Program-made: the position numbers and the translations under genes
The notes under the pieces: generated by a model
Databases searched by the model: none
The model's input: the letters and a program-made list of their open reading frames with translations, nothing else
What the model was told of the DNA's origin: nothing
From: Bretschneidera sinensis
Taxonomy: Eukaryota; Streptophyta; Magnoliopsida; Brassicales; Akaniaceae
NCBI GenBank assembly: GCA_023935145.1
Contig: CM043698.1
Span: 66,197,001 to 66,261,000, forward strand
DNA: 64,000 nt
Direction of reading: 5' to 3'
Part shown: positions 53,516 to 64,000 of the stretch, piece by piece
Position numbering within the stretch: the first letter of the stretch is position 1
Layout: each line of letters starts with the position of its first letter

Positions 53516-54512
53516 ATGGAAATAAATTCAAGCAACAATGGCATAGCCCATGATTTCTTCCCCTTCTTCAAAGTATACAAAGATGGTCGTGTCCAAAAAT
53601 ACGAATCCATTGAGAAAATCTTACCATATGATGATTTCCATAACGGTGTCCGATCTAAAGATATGATTATCTCACTCAAACCCGATATATCTTCTTGCAG
53701 TTTCATACCCCAAGTACCCGACTCGAATAAGAAACACACACATTTTTTTTTTTGGATAACGGACCATTACAACCGCCCCCAAGAAACACACACATCTTAT
53801 TTATATCCATGGTGGAGGCTTCTCATTAGGATCCACTTTTGACCCGAGATACCACAAACATGTCTCCACTTTTGTGGCCAAGGCAAACGTCATTGCGGTA
53901 TCTAATGAATACCGATTAGCCTCGAAGGACCCAATACCCGCTTGTTATGATGACTCGTGGACTGCACTCTAATGGGTGGCAGCCCGTGCAAATGGGGATG
54001 GCCCAGATACATGGTTGAATAATTATGCGGATCTTAGGGGAGTTATTTTGGCGGGTGATAGTGCCGAGGCAAATATAACCCATAACATGTTGGTTTGGAT
54101 TGAGTCAATAGGTTTTCCCGGATTAAAAGTGGTCGGGGCAGCATTGGTGCAACCATATTTTAGGGGTACAAATTCTGATAGAATATGGTTGTATATGTGT
54201 CCAGAGAATGGTGGGTTGCAGGATCCTAGGATAGAACTGGGTGCAGTGGATCTGGTTAGAATTGGGTGTAATAAAGTTCTGGTTATTATAGCTAAGAAGG
54301 ATTATTATGGAGAGGAGGGTTTGTGGTACTTTGAAGAATTGAAAAGAAGTGGGTGGGGAGGAAGTGTTGAGCTATATGAGAGCAAAGGGATTGGCCATGT
54401 GTTCCATTTGTTGAAGCCTAACAATTTGGAGGCTGTGGATTTGATGGAAAGACTGCTTTCTTTTATCAATCAAGACAATGTAAAGTCTGAATTGACGAGA
54501 AGTAAAATTTGA
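53516..54512 (+). pseudogene. Carboxylesterase (copy 2), plant CXE family, intronless, two lesions
   Basis: The start ATG at 53516 opens 'MEINSSNNGIAHDFFPFFKVYKDGRVQKYES', a typical plant CXE N-terminus. The oxyanion-hole motif HGGGFSLGS is read in another frame at about 53804-53830 because a 52-bp insertion-plus-duplication (53744-53795) shifts the frame. After that one frame runs to TGA 54510-54512, broken only by TAA at 53970-53972. The nucleophile motif is GDSAEANI (about 54055-54078), with Ser kept but the family's Gly after Ala changed to Glu. The Asp region is 'KVLVIIAKKDYYGEEG' and the catalytic His is in 'GIGHVFHL'. The expected product is about 310-320 aa, normal for the family. Relatives hydrolyse acyl esters or dehydrate 2-hydroxyisoflavanones; the exact substrate cannot be told. 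A copia LTR lies directly upstream, so expression would have been altered. Confidence 0.92.
53729..53795 (-). mobile_element. 37-bp poly(A)-tailed retroposed insert with 15-bp target duplication
   Basis: The direct repeat AAGAAACACACACAT occurs at 53729-53743 and 53781-53795. Between them is a 37-bp segment that on the minus strand reads as a GC-rich stub (GGGGGCGGTTGTAATGG...) ending in about 11 A. Poly(A) plus a 15-bp duplication is the signature of LINE-type target-primed reverse transcription. It appears to be an extremely 5'-truncated LINE or SINE tail inserted in the carboxylesterase coding sequence. Confidence 0.75.
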
Positions 54513-55704
54513 TTGATTAGTGATTCTCATCACTTTGTCGTTTTTTGAAGTGTTGGATTTGGAGTTCATCTTTCATTTATTTTAATTTCATGTTTTTAGA
54601 AAATAATGCAATAAAAATTGTTGAGTACGAAGAATTCTTAGGAATTTCGAGCACATGATCACGAACATTTTCAATAATTGATAATAAAAAGAGAAAGAAT
54701 ATTTATTGTTTTTCATTTTCTCAATAATGTTTAAAAATGCTTATGGCATATAAATTTTTTAGGTACCAGAAACTTTTAAAAAAAATTCATAATGTATCAT
54801 GGGGTTGTTTGACATTTAATTAAATGCAATTTAAGTCAATAAAATTTAAAAATGGTTGAGAGAATTTTCGAAATCTAAAAAAAAACTCACCTACCATCTT
54901 AGCATCTTTTTTCTGAGTTTTTTTCATAAATTTTTTTTAAAAAAATAAGCGTGAGGTTTTTCATTTAAATTTTGAAAATGTTTTTATTTTTTCTAAGTTT
55001 TGTTGATTTAAGTTATAACTTAAACAACCTTCAAAGGGAAAATTCAATAATTAAAATGCTAGAGTTGAACCCTTAGATTGGAGCCTTTTAGTCTTTGTTA
55101 ACATGTTCTTAATTCGAATGGAATTATCTTATGAGAAGGTTCCGTAAGTTTAAGACTGCGCATGTGTTTCTGGAAACAAACCAAACATTAGCTAGGAAAG
55201 GAAGGGAGGCTGATTTTGGCTTGTTATCCCCTCCCCCTTCTATATCTACTGTATTAGACTCGGACAGAGGAAGAATTATAGATTGGTTTGGGTAATGCTT
55301 TAAATGAAAATTTAATCAATTTTTCTTGAAGAAAAGTTTAAGAAATCTTTTTAGGTCTCTATTTAAAGCATTACTCAAATCATGAATATATCTTTTAGAC
55401 TTATTAATATTTCTATTTAGGTTCAGTGAAATCCTTTAATAACAAAAAAAAAAAGAAGAAAGAATTAATTAGCCCTCAACTTATGAGAGTGATCAACATT
55501 AAGTCATCAAGTAAACTAATTGAAACACTTCATTATTCCCCAATTTTTCATACTTTTATAGTCATTTTTATTGGTATTTATCACAAGGTTGTAAATTTTG
55601 TTATAGACAACGTTTCGTTTTAACTATTAAAATAGAATGTTTGTTTTCGATGCGTCATTTTGGATTTAATGGTATTTTCAAATATATTCATGTCAAATCA
55701 ATTA
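54513..55704. repeat. Duplicated 3' flank of carboxylesterase, copy 2
   Basis: Homologous to 38297-39452 throughout; non-coding and AT-rich. Homology ends near CAAATCAATTA, after which the two copies diverge. Confidence 0.88.
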
Positions 55705-56589
55705 CCTTTAAAAAATATATCAATTATAAATACCACATACTATAATAAGATCATTATCATTTAAATATAAAATGACAAATATGGTGTATTAACCAACACC
55801 AAATGATAATTATAATATAAAATTCAAATACAGACACAAAATAACACCAAAATCATGCTATTTTAAGAACTACAAACTCAAAATAATATTAATTGAAAAT
55901 GTTTAGAAATTGTATTCCCAAACTTTCTAAACTTAATTAAAGTTGGTAAAAAAAATAATGTGAAAACAAATTTAAACCAATAAAAAATAGTAGAAAAAAA
56001 ATAAAATAAAAATCATATAATGTCATGTTTCGATCGAAATATGTCAAAACAGATATAAACAGAAAACGAAACTAAATACAAAAGTAATATGAAACCGAAA
56101 CAGATTGTTACTATATTTGGTTCCAAAACAAAAACCAAAATGATAATCCGTTTCGATTGAAATTCATAACCTTCATTTATAACACTTTGCAGAATTGATA
56201 TATAAAATACAGGACCCTCTAAGTTCACATTTAACGATTTTTCTTGTTTTGCTTCTATCTTTAACAACTTTTCACCTCCTGGCTTCTTCAAATATGTTTT
56301 GTAAAAGCGAACAGTTTTGTCGTCATTTTCTATTCATTATAAGCAATTTCTGTTGCATGATTTTCTTTTATTTTCCGATCACAAGAATTAATTTTCTTCC
56401 TGATCTGCTAACTTTCCAAATCTTCAAAAATTCAAAAATCAGAAATAATCGCTTTGTAATACTATTTTTTTTTCACCTACCATGAACCTTAGATTTCAAA
56501 ACAACCAACATCTCCAAATAAGTCAAATATATTAGCCAAAGTAACAAACTTAACAATGGTTCAAGTTTATATATAACCAAGAGTTTGTT
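55705..56589. other. AT-rich intergenic sequence
   Basis: No gene, LTR or tandem repeat is recognised. Open frames at 56013-56291 (minus) and 56195-56485 (plus) overlap each other and have no recognisable motif. Confidence 0.55.
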
Positions 56590-56990
56590 TCATTTTTTAC
56601 TTTTTTCTAGAGGAAAAAGGAAAAATTTATTCAAACCGACGTATCCAAAGAAAGTTGAGCCAAAAGGAATTGGGGTGATGACCCTATCCAGCCCATGCAG
56701 TTAAGAAGAGACTTAGCTCGGCGAGCCAACAAATGAGCAGCCCTTAAAACGCCTAAAAACATAATGAAATGAACATTGTTAAGACTGAGAAGCTAACATC
56801 TTTAAATCATAAAGTAACACATCCCAAGCCGAGAAAGGAGTAGAAGATCCATCCAACGCTTGCACCATCCGGAGACAATCAGATTCAACCTCAATCCGTT
56901 CGTAACCAAGTTGAAAAGCGAACTTTAAATCCCTCTCGGGCTGCGAGCAGTTCAGTATGAAAAGGATCTCCAATTGCCATGAACTTACTC
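56590..56990 (-). pseudogene. LINE (non-LTR retrotransposon) RNase H end
   Basis: Minus-strand reading starts 'MAIGDPFHTELLAAREG' near 56980. After a frameshift near 56935 it continues 'KFAFQLGYERIEVESDCLRMVQALDG' and 'FSAWDVLLYDLKML', the standard RNase H of plant LINEs. A degraded tail ('HLLARRAKSLL...W'-like, about 56680-56760) and an A-rich 3' end at about 56590-56620 follow. The rest of the LINE is absent, as expected for 5' truncation. Confidence 0.8.
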
Positions 56991-57331
56991 GAAACAGCAG
57001 AAGGAAAGATGGATGAAAATTAACTCCTTTTTAATTTCCTCCAGTAATTAGTAGTAGTACTATAATACTGTTAGAGTAGAAAGGAAGGAAGGTAAATGAC
57101 ACATTGACCTGCATGCGCATCAAGACCACAAGTGGAAAAATGTGTAACTAATTACATTTTTACATGGTCAGAAATAAACCCCAAAAGAATTTATAAGGTT
57201 TTCATGATATTAGTACACCAAAAAAAGAATGATCTTTATTATTACATATAAATAGGAAAATGAGAATACTAGTTCTGTTATTAATTTATACAATAGCCAA
57301 CATTTAACACGAGATGTAATTCAAATTATCA
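56991..57331. other. Intergenic sequence
   Basis: AT-rich, no feature recognised. Confidence 0.55.
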
Positions 57332-58133
57332 GTGTGATATGGCCCAAAATACTCCAGCCCAAACAAGCTCCAGGCCCAACAAAATACCCCGGCCCAAACA
57401 AGCTTCAGGCCTAACAAAATACTCCGGCCCAAGCAAGCTCCAGGCCTAACAGAATACTCCAACCCAAGTAAGCTCCAGGCCCAACAGACTACCCCGACCC
57501 AATGGATTTTTCGACCAAAGTATATTCCAAGACCAGTAAACTCTTCGACCTAGTAGGCACTCCAGTCCAACGTACTCCGGCGCAGCAACTTTTCGGCCCA
57601 ATGGAGGATGACCCAGCAAGCCTACACCTAGGCCTTCTTTGCGCTCAGCGCCCGCAGCTGTTCCACACCGCCCTACGACTGCATACGCCAGCAACCGCTC
57701 TGTGTTGCCTACGATCGCCTACGTCCTTAGTCCTACAGCCTCCCTATGACCTGCAGCAGCCTTACAGCCGCCCTATGACCTACAGCAGCCCTACAGCGCC
57801 CCCTACCTGGGCTTGTAATCATACCCTCTCCGCTGGCGGACGACTATAAATGGGCCAAGGTATGAACTTCACCGGGATATTCACATTCAGTCTTTTTCAC
57901 TTGCACTTGATTTACTTAAGCCCTTAGTTTCTATTTCAAACCCTCGGCTCCTCCTTCGAATCTTTGCTAACTTAAGCTTCGGAGCGCCCTTGGAGGTCTC
58001 CCCCTCCCCTTCTTCCGAGGGTCTTCAGTTCACCCTTGTTACTTGTGCAGGGCCAGGCCATGTCCTCACTAAAGCCACGCCAACATCCAGGCCACGTCCT
58101 CACCTAGGCCACGTCAGCACCAACAGTTAGCGG
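57332..58133 (+). repeat. LTR-like block with TATA box and 35-bp repeats
   Basis: It starts TGTGATATGGCCC and ends ...CACCAACA. It contains a TATA box (CTATAAATGGG at about 57844) and a C-rich downstream part with CTAACTTAAGC and GGAGCGCCCTTGGAGGTC. The latter resembles a widespread plant LTR R/U5 motif (CTAACTTAGGCATCGGAG...). The following bases (GTTAGCGGCATC) could be a decayed GGCGCC-type PBS. No second LTR or TSD was found, so it is either an LTR remnant or a broken element. It is notably GC-richer than its surroundings. Confidence 0.5.
57342..57500. repeat. 35-bp tandem repeat, about four copies
   Basis: The unit reads approximately CAAGCTCCAGGCC followed by AACAAAATACTCCGGCCCAA. Copies differ by a few bases. 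Confidence 0.82.
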
Positions 58134-58247
58134 CATCAACACAGTGACAGGAACTTTTTGATTTAAATTATTCTTTAAAAAATTATGATTTTAATTTAAT
58201 TGTTTGTTATTAGTAATATCTAAACGATTAATTCAATCATATGATTG

Positions 58248-59669
58248 TGATGATAGTCATAAAATGCATCTAAACAATACTTAATTGTTAGCATTTTAGG
58301 GTTGATCGAGGTTGGAATTACACTTTTATACCTTAATAACTCTAAAGTGTTATTCTTGAATCGTTGACTTATTTCAGTGCATTTTCAGGTACTTTGAGCT
58401 TAAAAAAGAGATAGAAAAGCTATCATCATTTTAAACACGAAGCTTCAATGAATACTCGAGTGAGATAATGGTCACGGAAGAGCCAAGATGAAGAGAAACT
58501 AAGAAAAGAGTTTCACTAAATTTCCAGAATTATCCATGCAGATCAATCATCTTTGCAGATTAAACTGTATTGATACAGGAAGAACCAGGAGATGAACCAT
58601 ATATGCTTAGAAAGATCCAGAAGTCTATTTTATGGAGAATTTTACTGTTCATAAAAAGGATTTTTCTAGGGAAAGTTACGGCAGTTTTAGTAGACACAAG
58701 TTAGGCCTCCAGATTAGCATCCACCTAGCGTCGCGCCCCTCACTTTCCAGCGACCACTCGTTCCAAGACCAAATTAGGGCTGCACAATGACATTTTCTGG
58801 ACCAAAATGCCCCTAACTACTTGTGCTCTATAAATACATCTTTAAGGAGTGTGCAGCCAACATCTTCAAAGGGGAGAGCATCTAAAAGGGGGATCCAAGG
58901 GATCCAAATCCAGAATATTTCCAAGTTTCTTCAAGGCTGGAAATCAAGGGGAGAGCATCCATATTGTTCTTCCACCTTGAGCTCCATGGCCAACTAATCA
59001 TTAAGTAAGGGAAAGGGATGAATCCTTAGAGATTTGTTGTTCCTTATTTCCTGTTCTTGATTCATTTGTATGGATTTATTGTTAAAACATTGTCTATGAT
59101 TTACTCTTTGATTAAGTAAGAAGGATTTGAGTTCATGTGATAGTTGTTCTTTATATTCTTCTTCTTTTAGATTCTCTTAATCCGGTGATTGCATCTGTCT
59201 CATCCATTGATGTTGTTTGGATGTGATTGATTTCGGTAGATTTATCTTACTGAATGTCCATTACTGAGATATTGTCATTGAGATATATTGTCATTTCTTG
59301 ATAATCTTTAAGATCGGTTATGTGTGCTTGAATCGAAATCAATGAGTAACTTGTAGCAATTACATTAGAGTTTATAAATGTGCTTGATTGAATATCTTCT
59401 GATTGCTTGTTTGGGATGTGAAACTAGCAATCGAGATAAAAACAATTGAATCAAGAGTGGAATAAGGGAACAAACCTAAGGAGGATTCCCAGAACCTTGT
59501 TATTTCTCATTTATATTTCATTTACATTTACACAAATTTTCTCACAATACACCATTATCAAAACTCAAAAATCTTTCACACATTTTCTTTTGTAATTAAC
59601 TTGTTTCCCTGTGGAATCAACACCCCAAAGCTGTACTAAAATAACCGCGTTATACTTTGGGGGTAATCA
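58248..59669 (+). repeat. 5' LTR of the non-autonomous gypsy element
   Basis: 1422 bp, TG...CA, with TATA box TATAAATA at 58829-58836. It is 104 bp shorter than the 3' LTR owing to three discrete segments. Confidence 0.93.
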
Positions 59670-59674
59670 AATTT

Positions 59675-59692
59675 TGGCGCCGTTGTCGGAGA
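59675..59692 (+). promoter_or_regulatory. Primer binding site of the non-autonomous gypsy element
   Basis: TGGCGCCGTTGTCGGAGA, five bases after the LTR end, differs slightly from the TGGCGCCGTTGCCGGGGA consensus. Confidence 0.85.
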
Positions 59693-59804
59693 AACACGCT
59701 TAAGTACAAGGAAGCTTGTCAACTTTGAGTGTGACGGTAGAAGAATTGTAAATATTTTTCTTTTCAGCAGTTTGTAAATTCGATAATATTGTTCCTTTAC
59801 ATAA

Positions 59805-60008
59805 TTGACTCATTCATGGAAAAAGGTCCATCACCTTAATCCATTAGAGTCCACCCTCACCCATGGCTTCACAAGAGCATATATTGAGCCAGAATCTGCA
59901 GATGTTAATGAAAACATCCTTAAAGCCTCTCCGAAGCACATAAGCACCAAATTTAACAGTAAAGCAGTTGTTGGTGCATTCAACTCATGCTTTTCTAGGA
60001 GAGAATAA
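59805..60008 (+). pseudogene. Short internal ORF, unrecognised
   Basis: A 67-codon frame inside the non-autonomous element. It has no zinc knuckle or other gag/pol motif. It may be the leftover of a deleted coding region or a chance reading. Confidence 0.25.
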
Positions 60009-60061
60009 GAGTGTCTAGCTGAAGACATAAAACTTAGCGCTCATGGGAGGCACCCCATAGC

Positions 60062-61570
60062 ATATCCTTTTATTTTTATTATTTTTCATAATTCTTTTTC
60101 TTGTTTGTTATTAGTGTTTTGCTGTTTTCCAGTTTTACTTTCGTATTTCTTTTTCAAGGACAAAGGGAGTTTCCTTATCTTTTTCTTTCACATTAAGGAC
60201 AATACCTACTTTAAGTTGGGGGTGAAGGAAACATATTCTTGTTTTTCATGTTTTCATTGAACTGCTTGGTGTCATTTTACCTTTTTGTTTGTTTTTAGCA
60301 TGCTTTGTGTTAGCCTTGGAGTTAATTCATATGTCGATGATATGAGCCTAATTGAGATAGCATATAGCGTTTAGAAGAAGTTAAATCTTGCTTCGCTTTG
60401 AGAATAAATTAAATGTCAATTTTTCTTTGGTTTGAGACTCCGGTTTGTGGTAAGATTGCATGATTAGTCTAAAGCATTTGGAGAAGTTTTATGTGCGATT
60501 GTTTTGTGAATACTTTTGCGGTCTTTACAAGCTCTAGTACTTATTTGATAATCACTTGAGGCAAAAATCATAGAATGCACATTACTTAGGATATGATCTA
60601 GGCCATTTTTGGACCGTTTGAGCCTTTTTAAACTTACAGTTGTTATATTTATCGCTAGTCACCTATTTGAGCCTTTTTCTTGAAAAGAAAAATTAAGCCT
60701 TGTTTCTTTCGGTAAACCGTTCACTCACCTTTATGAGCTTAAAAATATTTTATCCTTATCTTTCTTTTAAAAAAGAACTTAGTTATACACATTTGTTGAG
60801 AAACACTTAAGAAGAGTAAGAGTGGAAATATAGGAAAATATTACTACCATAACCCAAGTACATTAAAAGAGATAAGTTGAGGGTTGTGGAAAAGAAAAGA
60901 AAAGAATGAAAGAGGAGGTAAATGGTCTTATGCCAAAATAAATAAAAAAAAGATGAATTATGGCAAAGAAATAAGAAAAAAAAATGGTGATTTATTGCTA
61001 GAAATGCTCGAAAAATGGTTGAAAGAGTTGGGTATTGAAGTAAGGTTATCTTCTGCTTAAAGTGGTTGTATTTAAATTAAGAGACTTAGTTCTTTTATTT
61101 GTTTAAACTTTCTCGTTCTTTCTTGATCTTTACCCTAGCCTAACGTTACAAGCTTATAAAAGACTTATTGATCCGATGTAGTGTGATTTTTCTACATAGT
61201 GGAGAGTGATTTGAAAAGTAAGCCTATGGAGCTTTATTTGTGATTGATGTCACGCAATTAATAGGTTTTTAGAGGCCAAGACTTGTATTCATGCTATGTT
61301 GTGCATAAAATCATCCGGGTGTTCGGACTAATGTATTGTGATAAGATGGATGTTAAGAGTCGATAACGATTTTAAGGTTGACATTTGGATTATTCTTGGA
61401 CTTGAGTGATATTTAATGATTCTATGTGTTGTATGTTATGCATGATTCTTGAGACAAAGATTTTTGAATCACTCTTGGTTAACGCCAGCATTGCAGTCTT
61501 TTGCTTTGATTTCTAAATAAAGAATTCATTTCATGTCTTTCGCTTGAATTGCTAGGGACTAGCAATAAGC
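60062..61570. other. Internal non-coding region of the gypsy element
   Basis: AT-rich and without any open frame of note. It probably derives from the segment between pol and the 3' LTR. Confidence 0.65.
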
Positions 61571-61583
61571 TAGTTGGGGGTTG

Positions 61584-63109
61584 TGATGAGAGTCATAAAA
61601 TGCATCTAAACAATTCTTAATTGTTAGCATTTTGGGGTTGATCAAGGTTGGAATTACACTTTTATACCTTAATAACTCTAAAGTGTTATTCTTGAATCGT
61701 TGACTTATTTTAGTGCATTTTCAGGTACTTTGAACTTAAAAAAGAGATAGAAAAGCTATCATCATTTTAAACACGAAGCTTCAATGAATACTCAAGTGAG
61801 ATAATGGTCGCGAAAGAGCCAAGATGAAGAGAAACAAAGAAAGGAGTTTCACTAAATTGCCAGAATTACCCGTGCAGATCAATCATCTTTGCAGATTAAA
61901 CTGTATTGATATAGGAAGAACAAGAGATGAGCTATATATGCTTAGAAAGATCCGGAAGTATATTTTCTGGAGAATTTTACTGTTCGTAAAAAGGATTTTT
62001 CTAGAGAAAGTTATGGCAGTTTTAGTAGACACAGGTCAGGCTTCCAGATCAGCATCCACCTAGCTTCGTGCCCCTCACTTTCCAGCACTGCACCCTCACT
62101 TTCCAGTGCCCACTCGTTCCAAGACCAAATTAGGGCTGTACAATGATATTTTTTGGACCAAATGCCCCTAACTACTTGTGTTCTATAAATACATCTTTAA
62201 GGAGTGTGCAGCCAGCATCTTCAAAGGGGAGAGCATCTCAAAGGGGGATCCAAGGGATCCAAATCCAGAATATTTCCAAGTTTCTTCAAGGCTGAAAGTC
62301 AAGGGGAGAGTATCCATATTGTTCTTCCACCTTGAGCTCCATGGCCTGGAAATCAAGGGGAGAGCATCCATATTGTTCTTCTACCTTGAGCTCCATGGCC
62401 AACTAATCATCAAGTAAGGGAAAAGGATGAATCCTTAGGGATTTGTTGTTCCTTATTTCCTGTTCTTGATTCATTTGTATGGATTTTTTGTTAAAACATT
62501 GTCTATTATTTACTCTTTGATTAAGTAAGAAGGATTTGAGTTCATGTGATAGTTGTTCTTTATATTCTTCTTCTTTTAGATTCTCTTAATCCGATGATTG
62601 CATCTGTCTCATCCATTGATGTTGTTTGGATGTGATTGATTCCGATAGATTTATCTTACTGATTGTCCATTACTGCGATATTGTCATTGAGATATATTGT
62701 CGTTTCTTGATAATCATTAAGATCGGTCATGTGTTCTTGAACCGAAATCAATGAGTAACTTGTAGCAATTACATTAGAGTTTATAAATGTGCTTGATTGA
62801 ATAATCTTTCGATTGCTTGTTTGGGACATGAAACTAGCAATCGAGATAAAAACAATTGAATCAAGAGTGGAATAAGGGAACGAACCTAAAGAGGATTCTC
62901 GGAACCTTGTTATTTCTCATTTATATTTCATTTACATTTACACAATTTTTCTCATAATACACCATTATCAAAACTCAAAAATCTTTCATTTAACTTTTAT
63001 CGTTCGTTTTAAGGTTCACACATTTTCTTTTGTAATTAACTTGTTTCCCTGTGAAATCGACACCCCAAAACTGTACTAAAATAACCGTGTTATACTTTGG
63101 GTGTAATCA
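61584..63109 (+). repeat. 3' LTR of the non-autonomous gypsy element
   Basis: 1526 bp, with TATA box TATAAATA at 62184-62191. Relative to the 5' LTR it carries a 54-bp tandem duplication (62293-62346 and 62347-62400), a 21-bp duplication near 62085-62105 and an extra segment of about 29 bp near 62990-63018. Confidence 0.93.
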
Positions 63110-63114
63110 GATTG

Positions 63115-64000
63115 CTTTTTATTTCGATTTTGATGGATGAGAAACAAAAACTACTAGCCCAACAAACTTTCTACTTTTATCACTTGAGTAAACCTCAAAA
63201 GAAAAATATACAGAAATGTTAAGGTGTGATTTACCTTTACGGTTTCATGCATTCTTAATATATATTATAAATTATGAAATGACTTGTTTCATTATGAACA
63301 GTTAAATAAGTGGAAAAGGTTTGCTCCCAACTATGCCTCTGTCGGGTTGCTTTTAAATTGGGTTTTGCGGCTATTTAGTCAGAAAACTTGTATAGATTAA
63401 GTTTGGGGCTTGGTATGCCCTTTATGCTCAGGCTGATCTTTAAGTTGCAGGTAATCTAGTGGTTTTGAATATACTATTTCAAGTTTAAAAAGTCAAAAAA
63501 AGGAAAAATAATTCATGAAAAATGTTTGATAGCAATTCTTGAAGATGTTTTTTCTTTTTTCTATTATACCTAGACTACTTTAATCTTGGTGTTGATTTAA
63601 GGTTTTTATTTTCAAAAGAGGTGCGACTAGAAAAAAGAAATGGGGTTAATAAATAGGGGTTACAGAGATAAGTTTTTTAAGAATTAATTTGAACTTCTTG
63701 TCAAACTATAAAGATTATTGAAGTAATTTATTTTTTTTTCATTTGATAATGCGGCAAAAAGTACCCTATTTTAAAAAAATAAAATTAAAAGAACCCCATT
63801 CAAAGAATTAAGATGTATAAAAACTCTATTTAAAGAAAAAACTTATACCATAGAATATCTTCTAACGCAATATATTATTTAATGAAAATCCTCTCTAGCT
63901 TTATGAGTATAAATAAACCAGGCCTCATAGTATGAATTTATATTAGCCATGTTTGGAGGCAAAGGTTTAATTAAAGTTGGTTTAAATCTTTATCTTAGAA
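63115..64000. other. Intergenic sequence
   Basis: AT-rich; no gene, repeat or transposon end recognised. Confidence 0.55.

Larger units (their letters stand above)
58248..63109 (+). mobile_element. Non-autonomous gypsy-type LTR retrotransposon (gag-pol deleted)
   Basis: The LTRs are 58248-59669 and 61584-63109 (TGATGA...GTAATCA). The target duplication GATTG lies at 58243-58247 and 63110-63114. The PBS TGGCGCCGTTGTCGGAGA at 59675-59692 is the Athila/Tat-type plant gypsy PBS. The purine tract TAGTTGGGGGTTG abuts the 3' LTR. The internal region is only 1.9 kb with no gag, protease, RT or integrase. It keeps a segment typical of the sequence downstream of pol in that lineage (GCTCATGGGAGGCACCCCAT near 60040, and AAGTTGGGGGTGAAGG near 60213). 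The element could move only with enzymes from a related copy. Confidence 0.92.

Noticed and set aside
57502..57849. 115-codon plus-strand ORF in GC-rich sequence
   Set aside because: It lies in an LTR-like block, spans tandem repeats, is overlapped by a minus-strand ORF and has no recognisable motif.

Overview
This window looks like nuclear DNA from a eudicot plant. It is AT-rich and built almost entirely of nested, decayed LTR retrotransposons, with small amounts of other transposons. The only host-type gene is a plant carboxylesterase (alpha/beta hydrolase), present as one broken full-length copy and one broken 3' half. I found no bacterial-type genes, CRISPR arrays, rRNA genes or tRNA genes. 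The species cannot be fixed from the sequence.

Region 1 (1-21500) is a three-level nest. An old plus-strand Ty1/copia element (gag remnant at 1-1134, integrase to RNase H remnant at 17295-19650) was split by a 16-kb minus-strand Sirevirus-like copia element (1140-17289, TSD ATATA). That element was itself interrupted in gag by a plus-strand Tork/Tnt1-like copia element (9700-15742, TSD GAAAT). The Sirevirus-like element has palindrome-rich LTRs and a gag-pol. It also has an extra downstream ORF (3000-4262) with its own plausible promoter: a palindrome array, a TATA box and an AAACCCTA box.

Region 2 (21500-34765) is an AT-rich tandem repeat with (TA)n tracts. A Mutator-like element (22484-24071, 9-bp TSD) and an Athila-like gypsy fragment (about 24110-30559) are embedded in it. 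The gypsy fragment has lost its 3' end and carries two LTR ends in inverted orientation. A decayed plus-strand copia element with its RT deleted follows (about 31330-34765).

Region 3 (34770-55700) starts with a truncated minus-strand copia element, followed by the 3' half of a carboxylesterase gene. Next is a head-to-tail array of three units of about 3 kb. Each unit is the carboxylesterase upstream flank, an LTR, and the RNase H/RT end of one copia family. The third unit continues into a full-length copia element (47006-53489, TSD CAACT) lying 26 bp upstream of the ATG of the second carboxylesterase copy (53516-54512). That copy is broken by a tiny poly(A)-tailed retroposed insert and by one nonsense codon. 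The 3' flanks of the two carboxylesterase copies are homologous over more than 1 kb.

Region 4 (55700-64000) holds the RNase H end of a LINE, an LTR-like block with 35-bp repeats, and a complete non-autonomous gypsy-type element (58248-63109, TSD GATTG) with no gag-pol.

No gene here appears able to make a complete product. The interest lies in the order of insertions, the promoter-bearing extra ORF and the triplicated promoter/LTR array. All calls come from reading the sequence; no similarity search was run.
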